This document shows, in pieces, positions 1-7,768 of a DNA stretch of 44,438 bases. The notes under the pieces were generated by a model. That model saw nothing but the letters and a program-made list of their open reading frames with translations, made no database searches and was not told where the DNA came from. Source of the stretch: an uncultured Bacteroidales bacterium (GTDB lineage: Bacteria; Bacteroidota; Bacteroidia; Bacteroidales; Bacteroidaceae); the NCBI GenBank assembly GCA_902783885.1, contig CACZSQ010000008.1, positions 1 through 44,438 on the forward strand. The letters run 5' to 3'. The position numbers were made by a program, and so were the translations under genes. Numbering within the stretch: position 1 is the stretch's first letter; every line of letters starts with the position of its first letter.

Positions 1-8
1 AAATACAG

Positions 9-24
9 CCCCTGAAAACAGGGG
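9..24 (-). other. hairpin in a leader running off the left edge
   Basis: CCCCTG and CAGGGG pair around a 4-base AAAA loop. It lies about 20 bases downstream of the leftward promoter at 48-55, so it would sit in the 5' leader of a gene outside the window. There is no T-run after it on the minus strand, so a leader structure is more likely than a terminator. I do not recognise a riboswitch class. Confidence 0.4.
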
Positions 25-47
25 TGTCCCTCTCTCGTTTGCGGGTG

Positions 48-55
48 CAAAGGTA
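48..55 (-). promoter_or_regulatory. promoter -7 box, leftward
   Basis: The minus strand reads TACCTTTG, matching the Bacteroidetes -7 consensus TAnnTTTG, followed by CACCC. No gene of the window lies to its left, so it should drive a gene beyond position 1. Confidence 0.55.
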
Positions 56-220
56 CGACGACTTTTCCGATTCTGCAAACGTTTCTGCGAAAAAATGAGA
101 AACTTTTTTGTTTTTTACAGACTATGCCGACGGCCTCGCGCGCGTACCTATATTTATAATATTTATACGGGGAAGCAAATAATAATGTGCACAAGGTGAC
201 GCTAATCCATAAATTCTTTG

Positions 221-228
221 TACCTTTG
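221..228 (+). promoter_or_regulatory. promoter -7 box of the MscS gene
   Basis: TACCTTTG matches TAnnTTTG and lies 34 bases before the ATG at 262. No convincing -33 TTTG was found at the usual distance. Confidence 0.6.
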
Positions 229-261
229 CAGCCGTAAAAAGCAAAGCACAGTCTATCTATC

Positions 262-1161
262 ATGATGATTCACCTACTCCAAGCCACGGCTGTCACCGAC
301 TCTGTTGCCGTGGCGCCCGTGAAAGCGCTGACGAAAGAGATTGCGTCGGGGAACGTTCGCTGGGACCAAATCATAGCCCAGCTCATCAGCTGGTCCTTAG
401 ACGCTGGCAAGCACATCCTGATTGCCATCATCGTCTATGTCATCGGTCACTATCTCATCAAACTGCTGAACTATCTTCTGGCGCGCTTCCTGGAACGCCG
501 GAAGGTGGAGATCAGCGTGCAAACGTTCCTGCGGAGTTTCGTGGGCATCCTGTTGCAGGTGCTGCTGATTGTGACGGTGGTGGGTGCGCTGGGCGTGAAC
601 ACGACGAGCTTCGCGGCTCTGCTGGCCTCGTTTGGCGTGGCTGTGGGCATGGCGCTGAGCGGCAACCTGCAGAACTTCGCGGGCGGCATCATCATCCTGT
701 TTCTGAAGCCTTACAAGATCGGGGACTGGGTGGAAGCGCAGAACACGGCGGGGACGGTGCAGAGCATTCAGATTTTCCACACGGTGCTGCTCACGGCCGA
801 CGGCAAGCTGATCTATGTGCCGAACGGGGCTATGAGCAGCGGCACCATCACGAACTACACGCTGACGCCTACTCGCCGCGCGGAATGGACCATAGGCATT
901 GAATACGGTGAGAATGTTGAGAAAGCACGCCAGATCGTGCTGGATATCCTGAAGGCTGACGCCCGGGTGAAGGAGGACCCAGCGCCTGTGGTGTGGCTGA
1001 ATGAGCTGGGCAGCAGCTCGGTGGATATGGTGGTTCGCTGCTGGACGGACAACAGTGACTACTGGGATGTGATGTTCCAGACGCGCGAGAAGATTTACAA
1101 TGCGTTCAACGAGAACGGCATCAGCTTCCCGTTCACACAGATAACGGTGCATCAGGGCTAA
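262..1161 (+). CDS. MscS-family mechanosensitive ion channel
   Basis: Inner-membrane channel of the MscS family, expected to open under membrane tension and release solutes after hypo-osmotic shock. Hydrophobic segments lie near residues 50-72, 89-110 and 117-148. The third is the Gly/Ala-rich pore helix (FGVAVGMALSGNLQNFAGG), followed by KPYKIGDW at the start of the soluble domain, which marks the family. The length of 299 residues is close to E. coli MscS. ATG codons at 262 and 265 are both possible starts. The TAA stop overlaps the first unit of a heptamer tract. The next gene is a cation/proton antiporter, so the two may share a role in ion balance (inference). Confidence 0.92.
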   Translation: MMIHLLQATAVTDSVAVAPVKALTKEIASGNVRWDQIIAQLISWSLDAGKHILIAIIVYVIGHYLIKLLNYLLARFLERRKVEISVQTFLRSFVGILLQVLLIVTVVGALGVNTTSFAALLASFGVAVGMALSGNLQNFAGGIIILFLKPYKIGDWVEAQNTAGTVQSIQIFHTVLLTADGKLIYVPNGAMSSGTITNYTLTPTRRAEWTIGIEYGENVEKARQIVLDILKADARVKEDPAPVVWLNELGSSSVDMVVRCWTDNSDYWDVMFQTREKIYNAFNENGISFPFTQITVHQG

Positions 1162-1303
1162 TAGTTAATAGTTAAGAGTTGAGAGTTAAGAGTTGAGAGA
1201 CAGTTAAGAGTTGAGAGTTAAGAGTTAATAGTTAATAGTTGAAAGTTTAGAGTTGAGAGGCAGTTGAGAGTTTAGAGTGGAGAGTGGAGAGTTAAGAGTT
1301 AAG
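1160..1303 (+). repeat. degenerate heptamer tract between MscS and antiporter genes
   Basis: About 144 bases made of imperfect 7-bp units of the form RAKAGTT (AATAGTT, AAGAGTT, GAGAGTT, GAGAGTG), almost free of C on this strand, with two short interruptions (GAGAGAC and GAGAGGC, each followed by AGTT). The first unit overlaps the MscS stop codon. Units beginning with A create TTAA at each junction, so stop codons arise on both strands. Because 7 is not a multiple of 3, they recur in every frame. Confidence 0.85.
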
Positions 1304-1318
1304 TAGGAATAGTGCCAC

Positions 1319-3583
1319 ATGGAACCGATGATTATTGATTTGGCGCTGATGCTGATCTGCGCCGGCGTGATGACCCTCATCTTCAAGAAGCTGAAGCAGC
1401 CTCTTGTGCTGGGTTATATTGTGGCGGGCTTCCTGGCTTCGCCCAACATGACTTATATGCCGAGCGTGACAGACCTGGAGGGCATTCATCTGTGGAGCGA
1501 CATCGGCGTGATCTTCCTGCTGTTCGCGTTGGGACTGGAGTTCTCCTTCAAGAAGATCATGAAGATGGGGGCGGCTCCCATCATCGCAGCGTGCACGATT
1601 ATCCTGTGTATGATGGCTGTGGGATTCGTCACGGGGAGTCTGTTCGGCTGGGGCCAGATGGACTGCCTCTTCCTGGGGGGTATGCTGGCGATGTCCTCGA
1701 CGACCATCATCTTCAAGGCTTTCGACGACATGGGCTTGCGCCATCAGCGTTTTGCGAGTATGGTGCTCAGCGTGCTGATCATCGAGGATATCCTGGCCAT
1801 CGTGCTCATGGTGCTGCTCTCCACGCTTGCTGCGACACACCAGTTCGAAGGGTCGCAGCTGGTGATGAGCATCGCCAAACTGGTGTTCTTCCTGATCCTG
1901 TGGTTTGTGGTGGGGATCTATCTGATTCCGCTGTTCCTGCGCAGGGTGAGGCCGCTGATGAGCGACGAGACAATGCTGATCGTGTCCCTCGGGTTCTGCT
2001 TCGGCATGGTTGTTCTGGCGTCTTCGGTGGGCTTCTCGCCTGCCTTCGGCGCGTTTATCATGGGCAGCATCCTGGCCGAGACGATGGATGCGGAGCGCAT
2101 CGAGCATCTGGTGAGCCCCGTCAAGGACCTGTTCGGGGCTATCTTCTTCGTGTCTGTGGGCATGATGGTTGACATAGCGCTCATCGGGCAGTATATCGTG
2201 CCCATCCTCTGCATCATCGTGGCGATCATGCTGGGGCAGACGATATTCAGCACCGGCGGCTTCCTGCTGGCCGGTCAGCCGCTGAAGACAGCCATGCAAT
2301 GCAGTTTCTCGCTGACGCAGATCGGCGAGTTTGCGTTCATCCTCGCCACGCTGGGCACGTCGCTGGGCGTGACGAGCGACTTCCTCTACCCTATCGTGGT
2401 TGCCGTTTCGGTGTTCACCACCTTCACCACTCCCTATATGATTCGCCTGTCGGCACCCGCCTATCAGGTGGTCAACCGGCATCTTCCCGACCGCTGGCGC
2501 TCGTTCCTTGAGCGCTACACGAGCGGCGCGCCGGGCATGACGGGTCAGGAGAACTACTGGCGCCTCCACCTGCTGAAAGTGGGCTACGTCATGCTCATCT
2601 ACGGCGTGCTCTGCATTTCCGTGGTTACGCTGATGTTCGAGTTCCTGGAGCCCATCATCAACGCGCACCTGCCTGAGATATGGGCAAAAGTCGTTGTGAC
2701 AGTGCTCACGCTCCTCTTCCTGTCGCCTTTCCTGCGCGCTTTCATGATGAAGAAGAACCACAGCAAGGAATTCAAAGCGCTCTGGAATCAAAGCCATTTC
2801 AACCGCGTGCCGCTCATTGCGGTGCAGCTCTTTCGCATTTGGCTGGGCATCGTGGCCGTGGGTTATGTGATTGCGCACACGCTGCACTGGAGCGGCACCT
2901 TCGGCGTCATCGGCATCATCGGCATCGTGGTGTTCATGATCTTCAGCCGCTCGCTGAAGAACCAGAGCATCCGCATCGAGCAGACGTTCACCGACAACCT
3001 GAACCGCCGCGAAATTGAGGCTGCACGCAAGGCACACCAGCCGCAGTTTGCCGGGCGTCTGGTGGAGCACGACGTGCACCTGTCGGACATCCTCATCCCC
3101 ATAGGCATCCCCTGGGCGGGACAGACGCTGTCGAAGCTGAATCTCGGTCGCCGTTTCGGGGTACACGTGGTTTCGGTCCTGCGCGGCAACCAGCGCTTGA
3201 ATATCCCCTCGGGCAACACCGCCATCCTGCCTGGCGACCATCTTCAGGTCATCGGTACGGATGAGCAGCTGTCGCAACTTGCAAGTAATATGGAGAGCGA
3301 AGTGGCGAAGATACAGAAGACGCCCTCCTCGAGCGAGGAGATGCAACTTCAACGCCTGGTCATCGTTGACGGTTCGCGCTTCGTGGGCCAGAACATCCAG
3401 CAGAGCGGCATCCGCCAGGACTTCCGCTGCCTCGTCGTAGGCCTGGAACAAGAGGGGCAGAACAGGCTCTTATCGCTCAACCCACAGACTCCCTTCCAGG
3501 CGGGTGACATCATCTGGGTTGTGGGCGAAGAGGCTGACCTGATGGCACTTGACAAGGCGAGTAAGTTAATAGTTAAGAGTTAA
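1319..3583 (+). CDS. KefB-like cation/proton antiporter with two TrkA-C domains
   Basis: CPA2-type monovalent cation/proton antiporter of the inner membrane. About twelve hydrophobic segments fill residues 5-390 (the first half includes KQPLVLGYIVAGF, typical of the KefB/GerN group), with further hydrophobic segments near 420-550. Two TrkA-C-like cytoplasmic domains follow, near 595-660 and 680-748. No TrkA-N Rossmann (NAD-binding) domain is visible, unlike E. coli KefB/KefC, so control by NAD or glutathione is not indicated. ATG 1319 gives a natural first helix. The last six codons (KLIVKS) and the stop lie in a heptamer tract, so the native tail was probably shorter or different. Confidence 0.9.
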   Translation: MEPMIIDLALMLICAGVMTLIFKKLKQPLVLGYIVAGFLASPNMTYMPSVTDLEGIHLWSDIGVIFLLFALGLEFSFKKIMKMGAAPIIAACTIILCMMAVGFVTGSLFGWGQMDCLFLGGMLAMSSTTIIFKAFDDMGLRHQRFASMVLSVLIIEDILAIVLMVLLSTLAATHQFEGSQLVMSIAKLVFFLILWFVVGIYLIPLFLRRVRPLMSDETMLIVSLGFCFGMVVLASSVGFSPAFGAFIMGSILAETMDAERIEHLVSPVKDLFGAIFFVSVGMMVDIALIGQYIVPILCIIVAIMLGQTIFSTGGFLLAGQPLKTAMQCSFSLTQIGEFAFILATLGTSLGVTSDFLYPIVVAVSVFTTFTTPYMIRLSAPAYQVVNRHLPDRWRSFLERYTSGAPGMTGQENYWRLHLLKVGYVMLIYGVLCISVVTLMFEFLEPIINAHLPEIWAKVVVTVLTLLFLSPFLRAFMMKKNHSKEFKALWNQSHFNRVPLIAVQLFRIWLGIVAVGYVIAHTLHWSGTFGVIGIIGIVVFMIFSRSLKNQSIRIEQTFTDNLNRREIEAARKAHQPQFAGRLVEHDVHLSDILIPIGIPWAGQTLSKLNLGRRFGVHVVSVLRGNQRLNIPSGNTAILPGDHLQVIGTDEQLSQLASNMESEVAKIQKTPSSSEEMQLQRLVIVDGSRFVGQNIQQSGIRQDFRCLVVGLEQEGQNRLLSLNPQTPFQAGDIIWVVGEEADLMALDKASKLIVKS

Positions 3584-3692
3584 GAGTTAAGAGTTGAGAG
3601 TTGAGAGTGGAGAGTGGAGAGTTAATAGATAAGAGTTAAGAGTTAAAAGATAAAAGTTAAGAGTTGAGAGTTAATAGTTAATAGTGAAGAGT
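3563..3692 (+). repeat. degenerate heptamer tract between antiporter and PHP genes
   Basis: Same RAKAGTT family as at 1160-1303 (AATAGTT, AAGAGTT, GAGAGTG), with a few AGATAAA-like variants. It encodes the last codons and stop (3581-3583) of the antiporter and the GTG start plus the next two codons of the PHP gene at 3684. A gene end and a gene start therefore both fall inside repeat DNA. Confidence 0.85.
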
Positions 3693-4394
3693 CTGTTTGA
3701 TCCACATACGCATACGATAGCATCAGGGCATGCTTACTCCACGCTTCAGGAGATGGCGCAGGCTGCATCGCAGAAAGGCTTGCAGATACTCGGCATCACT
3801 GAGCACGCGCCCGGCATCCCCGGGACTTGTGACCCGATCTATTTCCGGAATATGCACGTGATTCCGCGCGAGTTGTACGGCGTGCGCCTGCTCATGGGCG
3901 TGGAACTGAACATCCTCGACACGACAGGTCGTCTGGACCTGGACGAGCGGCACTATCGCTGTTGCGACATCCGCATTGCCGGCATCCATCTGCTGTGCTG
4001 GGAAGGCGGAACACGCGCCCAGAACACTGAGGCGATGCTGGCCGCGATACACAATCCATGGACGCATATCATCAGCCACCCGGGCGACGGAACGGCAGAA
4101 CTGGACTTTGAGCCCATCGTGCGCGCGGCACGCGACACGCAGACGCTTCTGGAAATCAATTCCAGCAGCATGATACCCTCGCGCCACAAGGAAGTGGCGC
4201 GACCGAACAACATTGAGATTCTGAGACTGTGCCGGCAGATGGACGTGCCCGTCATCCTCGGCTCCGACGCCCATATCTCCTACTCCATCGCCGACTACCG
4301 CTATGCCCTGCCCCTGCTGCAGGAGACCGGTTTCCCGGATGAGCTGGTGATGAACTACTGGCCGTCGCAAGCCCTGGAGTATATGCGTATATAA
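3684..4394 (+). CDS. PHP-domain phosphatase (YcdX-like)
   Basis: Metal-dependent phosphoesterase of the PHP superfamily, closest in pattern to the YcdX group. Ligand motifs are visible in order: DPHTHT near the N-terminus, TEHAP, IISHPGDG and LGSDAHIS near the C-terminus, which together form a trinuclear metal site in this family. The substrate is not known from sequence; histidinol phosphatase is a related activity but there are no his genes nearby. The length of 236 residues fits the family. The start is a GTG inside the heptamer tract; no ATG precedes the conserved DPHTHT motif, and codons 1-3 (GTG AAG AGT) are repeat sequence. Confidence 0.85.
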   Translation: MKSLFDPHTHTIASGHAYSTLQEMAQAASQKGLQILGITEHAPGIPGTCDPIYFRNMHVIPRELYGVRLLMGVELNILDTTGRLDLDERHYRCCDIRIAGIHLLCWEGGTRAQNTEAMLAAIHNPWTHIISHPGDGTAELDFEPIVRAARDTQTLLEINSSSMIPSRHKEVARPNNIEILRLCRQMDVPVILGSDAHISYSIADYRYALPLLQETGFPDELVMNYWPSQALEYMRI

Positions 4395-4395
4395 G

Positions 4396-4465
4396 CTATT
4401 GGCTTTTGGTTATTGGCTTTTGGCGGCTAAGGGCTAACAGCCAACGGCCAACAGCTAACGGCTTT
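4396..4465 (+). repeat. heptamer tract between convergent PHP and lpxH genes
   Basis: Ten consecutive 7-bp units. The first four are TTGG-ending (CTATTGG, CTTTTGG) and the rest are of the form SRGCYAA (GGGCTAA, CAGCCAA, CAGCTAA). The composition differs completely from the AG-rich tracts, yet the period is again 7. The two halves are partly complementary, so the RNA could fold. The lpxH stop codon (minus strand, 4464-4466) overlaps the last unit. It may also act as a loose bidirectional terminator. Confidence 0.8.
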
Positions 4466-5231
4466 ATGGCTCCGTTTCTCCTTCAATATAATTTTCCATC
4501 CACAACCGCTCCCCGTCGAAGACGGCATAGGTGAACTGCGTAATCCAGTCGCCCAAGATCATGAGGCGGGCGGTGTGGGAGAGCTTCAGGTCGAGCTCAA
4601 TATGCCTGTGCCCGAAGAGGAAGTAGTTGACATTGGGATGGGTGCGCAGGTAGTCCTTGGCAAAGAGCACCAGATGCTCCTTGGCTTCGCCCATATAGGG
4701 TTGTGGATCGTTCTTGACCTCGTGCTTCAGGCGGCTGTGCTTGGCCCATGCCAAGCCGAACTCCATGCCCCACCGCGGATGGAGCGCCGAGAACAGGATC
4801 TGGCATACGCGGTTGTGGAAGATGGAGCGCAAAACCTTGAACGAGGGATTCGGGTCGCCGAGCCCGTCGCCGTGGGCCAGGAAGAACACCTTGTCGCCCA
4901 GCTCCACCGTCAGCGGCTCGCGGTGAAGGATGACGCCGCACTCCTGATGGAGATAGCCGAAAGCCCAGATGTCGTGGTTACCCGTGAAGAAGTGAACCTC
5001 CACGCCGGCATCGGTGAGCTCGCTGATCTTGCCGAGCAGGCGGGTGTAGCCTTTCGGCACCACATATTTGTACTCGAACCAGAAATCAAACATATCTCCA
5101 AGGAGATAAACAGCACCGGCCTTCTCCTTGATGCTGTCAAGGAAGCGCACGAGGCGGCGTTCCTGCGTGCGTCCGTGTGCGATGGCGCGGCTGCCCAAGT
5201 GGGCATCGGAGAGAAAGTAGATTGGTTTCAT
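4464..5231 (-). CDS. lpxH: UDP-2,3-diacylglucosamine diphosphatase
   Basis: Calcineurin-like phosphoesterase that hydrolyses UDP-2,3-diacylglucosamine to lipid X in lipid A synthesis, a peripheral membrane step. The metal-site motifs appear in order: LSDAHLG at residues 7-13, LLGDMFDFW, FTGNHD, AHGDG and LFGHRH. 255 residues matches LpxH of Bacteroidetes. The ATG at 5231 overlaps the stop of the upstream DUF59 gene by the ATGA arrangement, indicating translational coupling. It is the last gene of a leftward operon that begins with a glycosyltransferase. The neighbours do not otherwise belong to lipid A synthesis. Confidence 0.9.
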   Translation of the reverse strand: MKPIYFLSDAHLGSRAIAHGRTQERRLVRFLDSIKEKAGAVYLLGDMFDFWFEYKYVVPKGYTRLLGKISELTDAGVEVHFFTGNHDIWAFGYLHQECGVILHREPLTVELGDKVFFLAHGDGLGDPNPSFKVLRSIFHNRVCQILFSALHPRWGMEFGLAWAKHSRLKHEVKNDPQPYMGEAKEHLVLFAKDYLRTHPNVNYFLFGHRHIELDLKLSHTARLMILGDWITQFTYAVFDGERLWMENYIEGETEP

Positions 5232-5542
5232 AACATTCCTAACTCTAGTTTTGCTTCTTCAGTCATCATGTCCTGCGACCATTCCGGCTCAAAGACCAGG
5301 TTCACGTTCACAGTCTTCAGCCCCTCGATGGTCTCCAGCTTCTGGCGCACGTCCTCGACGATGAAGTCGGCCATCGGGCACGAAGGCGCGGTCATCGTCA
5401 TATCCACGTCCAGCTGCGTGAGGTCGTCGCTCAGTTCAATCCTGTAGATGAGCCCCAGGTCATAGACGTTCACGGGAATCTCGGGGTCAAAGACCGTCTT
5501 GAGCAACTCAACCACTTGATCTTCTAATTGAATTCTTTCCAT
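5228..5542 (-). CDS. DUF59/MIP18-family iron-sulfur assembly protein
   Basis: Small protein of the MIP18/DUF59 family, related to SufT and PaaD, which help Fe-S cluster assembly or delivery. The 104 residues carry DPEIPVNVYDLGLIYRIE (the family's DPE-P-DLG signature) and TMTAPSCPMADFI, which contains the conserved Cys. The specific client is unknown. It overlaps lpxH by four bases (ATGA) and follows radC by 21 bases, so all are probably one transcript. No suf genes are in the window. Confidence 0.85.
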   Translation of the reverse strand: MERIQLEDQVVELLKTVFDPEIPVNVYDLGLIYRIELSDDLTQLDVDMTMTAPSCPMADFIVEDVRQKLETIEGLKTVNVNLVFEPEWSQDMMTEEAKLELGML

Positions 5543-5563
5543 TATCTTGTTTCTATTTTTTAT

Positions 5564-6322
5564 CTATAACTTCCCCTCTTCCCGATAGCTATAATAAGCG
5601 CCATCTGTGACAATTATATGGTCGAGGAATCTGATGTTCAACAATCTGCAGGCATTCTTGAGTTGCTCCGTGAGGCGGTCGTCCTCGCGTGAGGGCTTCG
5701 TGCTGCCCGAGGGATGGTTGTGTGCGAAGGCGATGATGGGCGTCTGGCGTATCAGTGCCTCGCGCAGCACCAGCCGCACGTCAACCATCGTTTCCGTGAT
5801 GCCTCCCTTGCTGATGAGCTGGGGACGCCCTTCGAGGCTGTTGTCAGCCCGGAGGTAGAGGGCATAGCTCTCCTCGTGACCGATGTCGCGCACGAGTGGC
5901 AGCAGTGTCTGGTAGAAATCCATGGAGCTCTTGATATAGCGTTTCGCCTCAGCAGCTTCCATCATGCGGCGCCTGCCCAACTCGCAGGCCGCGAGGATGC
6001 TCACCGCCTTGGCGGGACCAAGTCCCTTGTAGCGCTTCGTCAGGTCGCTGACCGACAGTCGGCTGAGCGCCTTCAGGCTGCCCCCGCAGTCGGAGAGGAT
6101 GCGCTGGCACAGCTGCACGGCCGTTTCCTCGGTGTTGCCGCTGCCTATCAAGATAGCCAACAGCTCGGCAGGCGACAGGGCCGCAGCGCCCTGCGCCATC
6201 ATCCGCTCTCGCGGACGCTCGTCAGAGGGCAGGTCCTTGAGCGTCAGTGTCCCGGACTCCACCCCTACCCCCTCTATGCCCTGGGAGGAGGCAGCGTTTC
6301 TTGCCAGTTGGTTATCTTTCAT
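5564..6322 (-). CDS. radC: RadC-family JAB-domain protein
   Basis: RadC-like protein with an N-terminal helix-hairpin-helix region (LSPAELLAILIGSG) and a C-terminal JAB/MPN metalloprotease-like domain with FAHNHPSGSTKPSREDD. The latter has the His-x-His and Asp ligands of that fold. The name reflects history; a repair role is not established and the biochemical role is unknown. The core begins at DLPSDERPRERM, preceded by about 28 residues that the family normally lacks. They include a Gly-rich stretch encoded by GGGG-rich DNA. A GTG at 6262 would give a shorter protein, so the start is uncertain. Confidence 0.88.
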   Translation of the reverse strand: MKDNQLARNAASSQGIEGVGVESGTLTLKDLPSDERPRERMMAQGAAALSPAELLAILIGSGNTEETAVQLCQRILSDCGGSLKALSRLSVSDLTKRYKGLGPAKAVSILAACELGRRRMMEAAEAKRYIKSSMDFYQTLLPLVRDIGHEESYALYLRADNSLEGRPQLISKGGITETMVDVRLVLREALIRQTPIIAFAHNHPSGSTKPSREDDRLTEQLKNACRLLNIRFLDHIIVTDGAYYSYREEGKL

Positions 6323-6342
6323 GAATGATTCTTCATTATCAA

Positions 6343-7491
6343 CTATTTATACAACTGTTCGTTGCTGTCGAAGCCCTCATCGTTGCGCTTCAGCACGAGG
6401 CGTTTCCAGGCCGCACCGAGGAAGCCGGAGCCGTAGCCGAGGAGCTGAATGAAGGCTGCGGGCACAGAGAGGATTCCAACCCAAAGACTGCGGTTACGTA
6501 TTGAGGAGTCAATGACAATCAGCACGGCATAGAGCAGCAACGGCAGCAGGGCCGCCAGCATCAGCGCCCCACCGAAGAAGACTACCACCATGCTCAGATT
6601 GCAACCCGGCTGCATGGAGGCATAAGCCCCAATGAGCCCCATGACGGCCATCACCAATCCCACCACAAAAGGAATCGCCAACAGCGCACAGCCCACGGTG
6701 AACAGCGCCGGCAGGGCGTGCACCAGTTTCAAAGATCCGGGATGCAACAGCTGCAGGTTGATACGCGCTACGCCCGAGTTGCGCACCTGCCGGAAGAACT
6801 TGCCGAAATCCGTGCGGCGCTTGTGCCACACCCACGCCTCGGGAAACAGACGGCAACGCGCCCCCGACTCACAGATGCGGTAGCTGAAATCGATGTCCTC
6901 GCCGAAGCGCATCCGGCGGAAACCGCCCAGGCGCTGCCACAGGTAGCGCCTCACACCCATATTGAATGAGCGCGGGTAGAACTTGTCCAGTTTCTTACGC
7001 CCGCCACGGATGCCGCCCGTGGTGAAGAACGAGGTCATCGAGTAGCTGATGGCTTTCTGCACAGGTGTGAAATCGGGGTGTGAACGATCAGGTCCCCCGA
7101 AAGCATCACAGGATCCGCCGCAGGAATGGGGCTCATGGGACTCATTGGGAGCATGGGAGGTTGCCCCCGCCAACTCTCGGTCTATGGCAGCGAGATAGCC
7201 CTCGGGCAGCACCACATCAGAGTCGAGGACAATGAGCCAGTCGCCCTGTGCACGCTCGGCAGCATAGTTGCGGGCAGCGCCCGGGCCGCCGTTCTCTTTC
7301 ACATAGTAGTGGATATCGAGGCGGTCGGCATAGCGCTCGCAGACCGCTTGGCACGGCACACTGCTACCGTCCTCCACCACGTGAACATCGAACGTCCGCA
7401 CGCTCTGCCTGCACAGACTCGCCAGCAGCTCATCCACCTCATCGGGGCGGTTAAAGACCGGCACAATTATGCTATAGACAACAGATTCCAT
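6343..7491 (-). CDS. family-2 glycosyltransferase, membrane-bound
   Basis: GT-A fold glycosyltransferase that would transfer a sugar from a nucleotide donor; acceptor unknown. It starts MESVVYSIIVPVFNR, has the DSDVVLPEGY motif (DxD-like) and FGEDIDFSYRI. Three hydrophobic segments follow in the C-terminal third, so the protein is anchored in the inner membrane with a cytoplasmic catalytic domain. I prefer ATG 7491 to the GTG at 7506, since it sits just before the conserved strand. About 17 residues rich in Ser-His-Pro-Glu (near 98-115) interrupt the usual region before CDAFGGPD and are encoded by a 9-bp repeat. It is first in the operon behind the promoter at 7547-7554. Confidence 0.88.
   Translation of the reverse strand: MESVVYSIIVPVFNRPDEVDELLASLCRQSVRTFDVHVVEDGSSVPCQAVCERYADRLDIHYYVKENGGPGAARNYAAERAQGDWLIVLDSDVVLPEGYLAAIDRELAGATSHAPNESHEPHSCGGSCDAFGGPDRSHPDFTPVQKAISYSMTSFFTTGGIRGGRKKLDKFYPRSFNMGVRRYLWQRLGGFRRMRFGEDIDFSYRICESGARCRLFPEAWVWHKRRTDFGKFFRQVRNSGVARINLQLLHPGSLKLVHALPALFTVGCALLAIPFVVGLVMAVMGLIGAYASMQPGCNLSMVVVFFGGALMLAALLPLLLYAVLIVIDSSIRNRSLWVGILSVPAAFIQLLGYGSGFLGAAWKRLVLKRNDEGFDSNEQLYK
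7126..7161 (+). repeat. in-frame 9-bp tandem repeat inside the glycosyltransferase gene
   Basis: Four imperfect 9-bp units (ATGGGGCTC, ATGGGACTC, ATTGGGAGC, ATGGGAGGT) lie within the minus-strand glycosyltransferase gene. Being a multiple of three, they keep the frame and encode a Ser-His-x-Pro-Asn-Glu repeat in a surface loop. Confidence 0.75.
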
Positions 7492-7546
7492 CGCTACGGG
7501 TAACACACTTTACACCCTAAGAATTATTCATAAGGAGGTGCAGTTG

Positions 7547-7554
7547 CAAAGGTA
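7547..7554 (-). promoter_or_regulatory. promoter -7 box of the glycosyltransferase-lpxH operon
   Basis: The minus strand reads TACCTTTG followed by CAACTG, a good match to TAnnTTTG, 56 bases before ATG 7491. The 7492-7768 interval otherwise holds only this and the divergent promoter at 7717. Confidence 0.6.
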
Positions 7555-7716
7555 AAGCGAATGTTTTGATTTAGCAAATAATCCAATCCTTTTTTTATAA
7601 GAACTTGAATCTTGAAGAGATGTGATGGCGGAAGCAATGCGGCGCAATCAGGAACGTAATGCCTTACGAACGGAAAGTTTTTCGCTTTTCTCTGCTTCAC
7701 TTTTAATTATTATCAC

Positions 7717-7724
7717 TATCTTTG
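7717..7724 (+). promoter_or_regulatory. promoter -7 box of the first XRE-cupin/ligase pair
   Basis: TATCTTTG followed by CGCCC matches the -7 consensus, 45 bases before the ATG at 7769. A TTTT run near 7701 may stand in for the -33 TTTG. Confidence 0.65.
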
Positions 7725-7768
7725 CGCCCGAAATGTGAAACACAAACAGATTATCAGTTTTTTAATCT

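Noticed and set aside
1..60. Riboswitch in the left-edge leader
   Set aside because: Only a short simple hairpin is visible and the served gene is outside the window.
1160..1303. CRISPR array
   Set aside because: The units are 7 bp, imperfect and contiguous, with no spacers and no cas genes.
1292..3451. A 719-residue open frame antisense to the antiporter gene
   Set aside because: It is rich in His, Arg, Gln and Glu with no domain, as expected from the opposite strand of a GC-rich membrane-protein gene.
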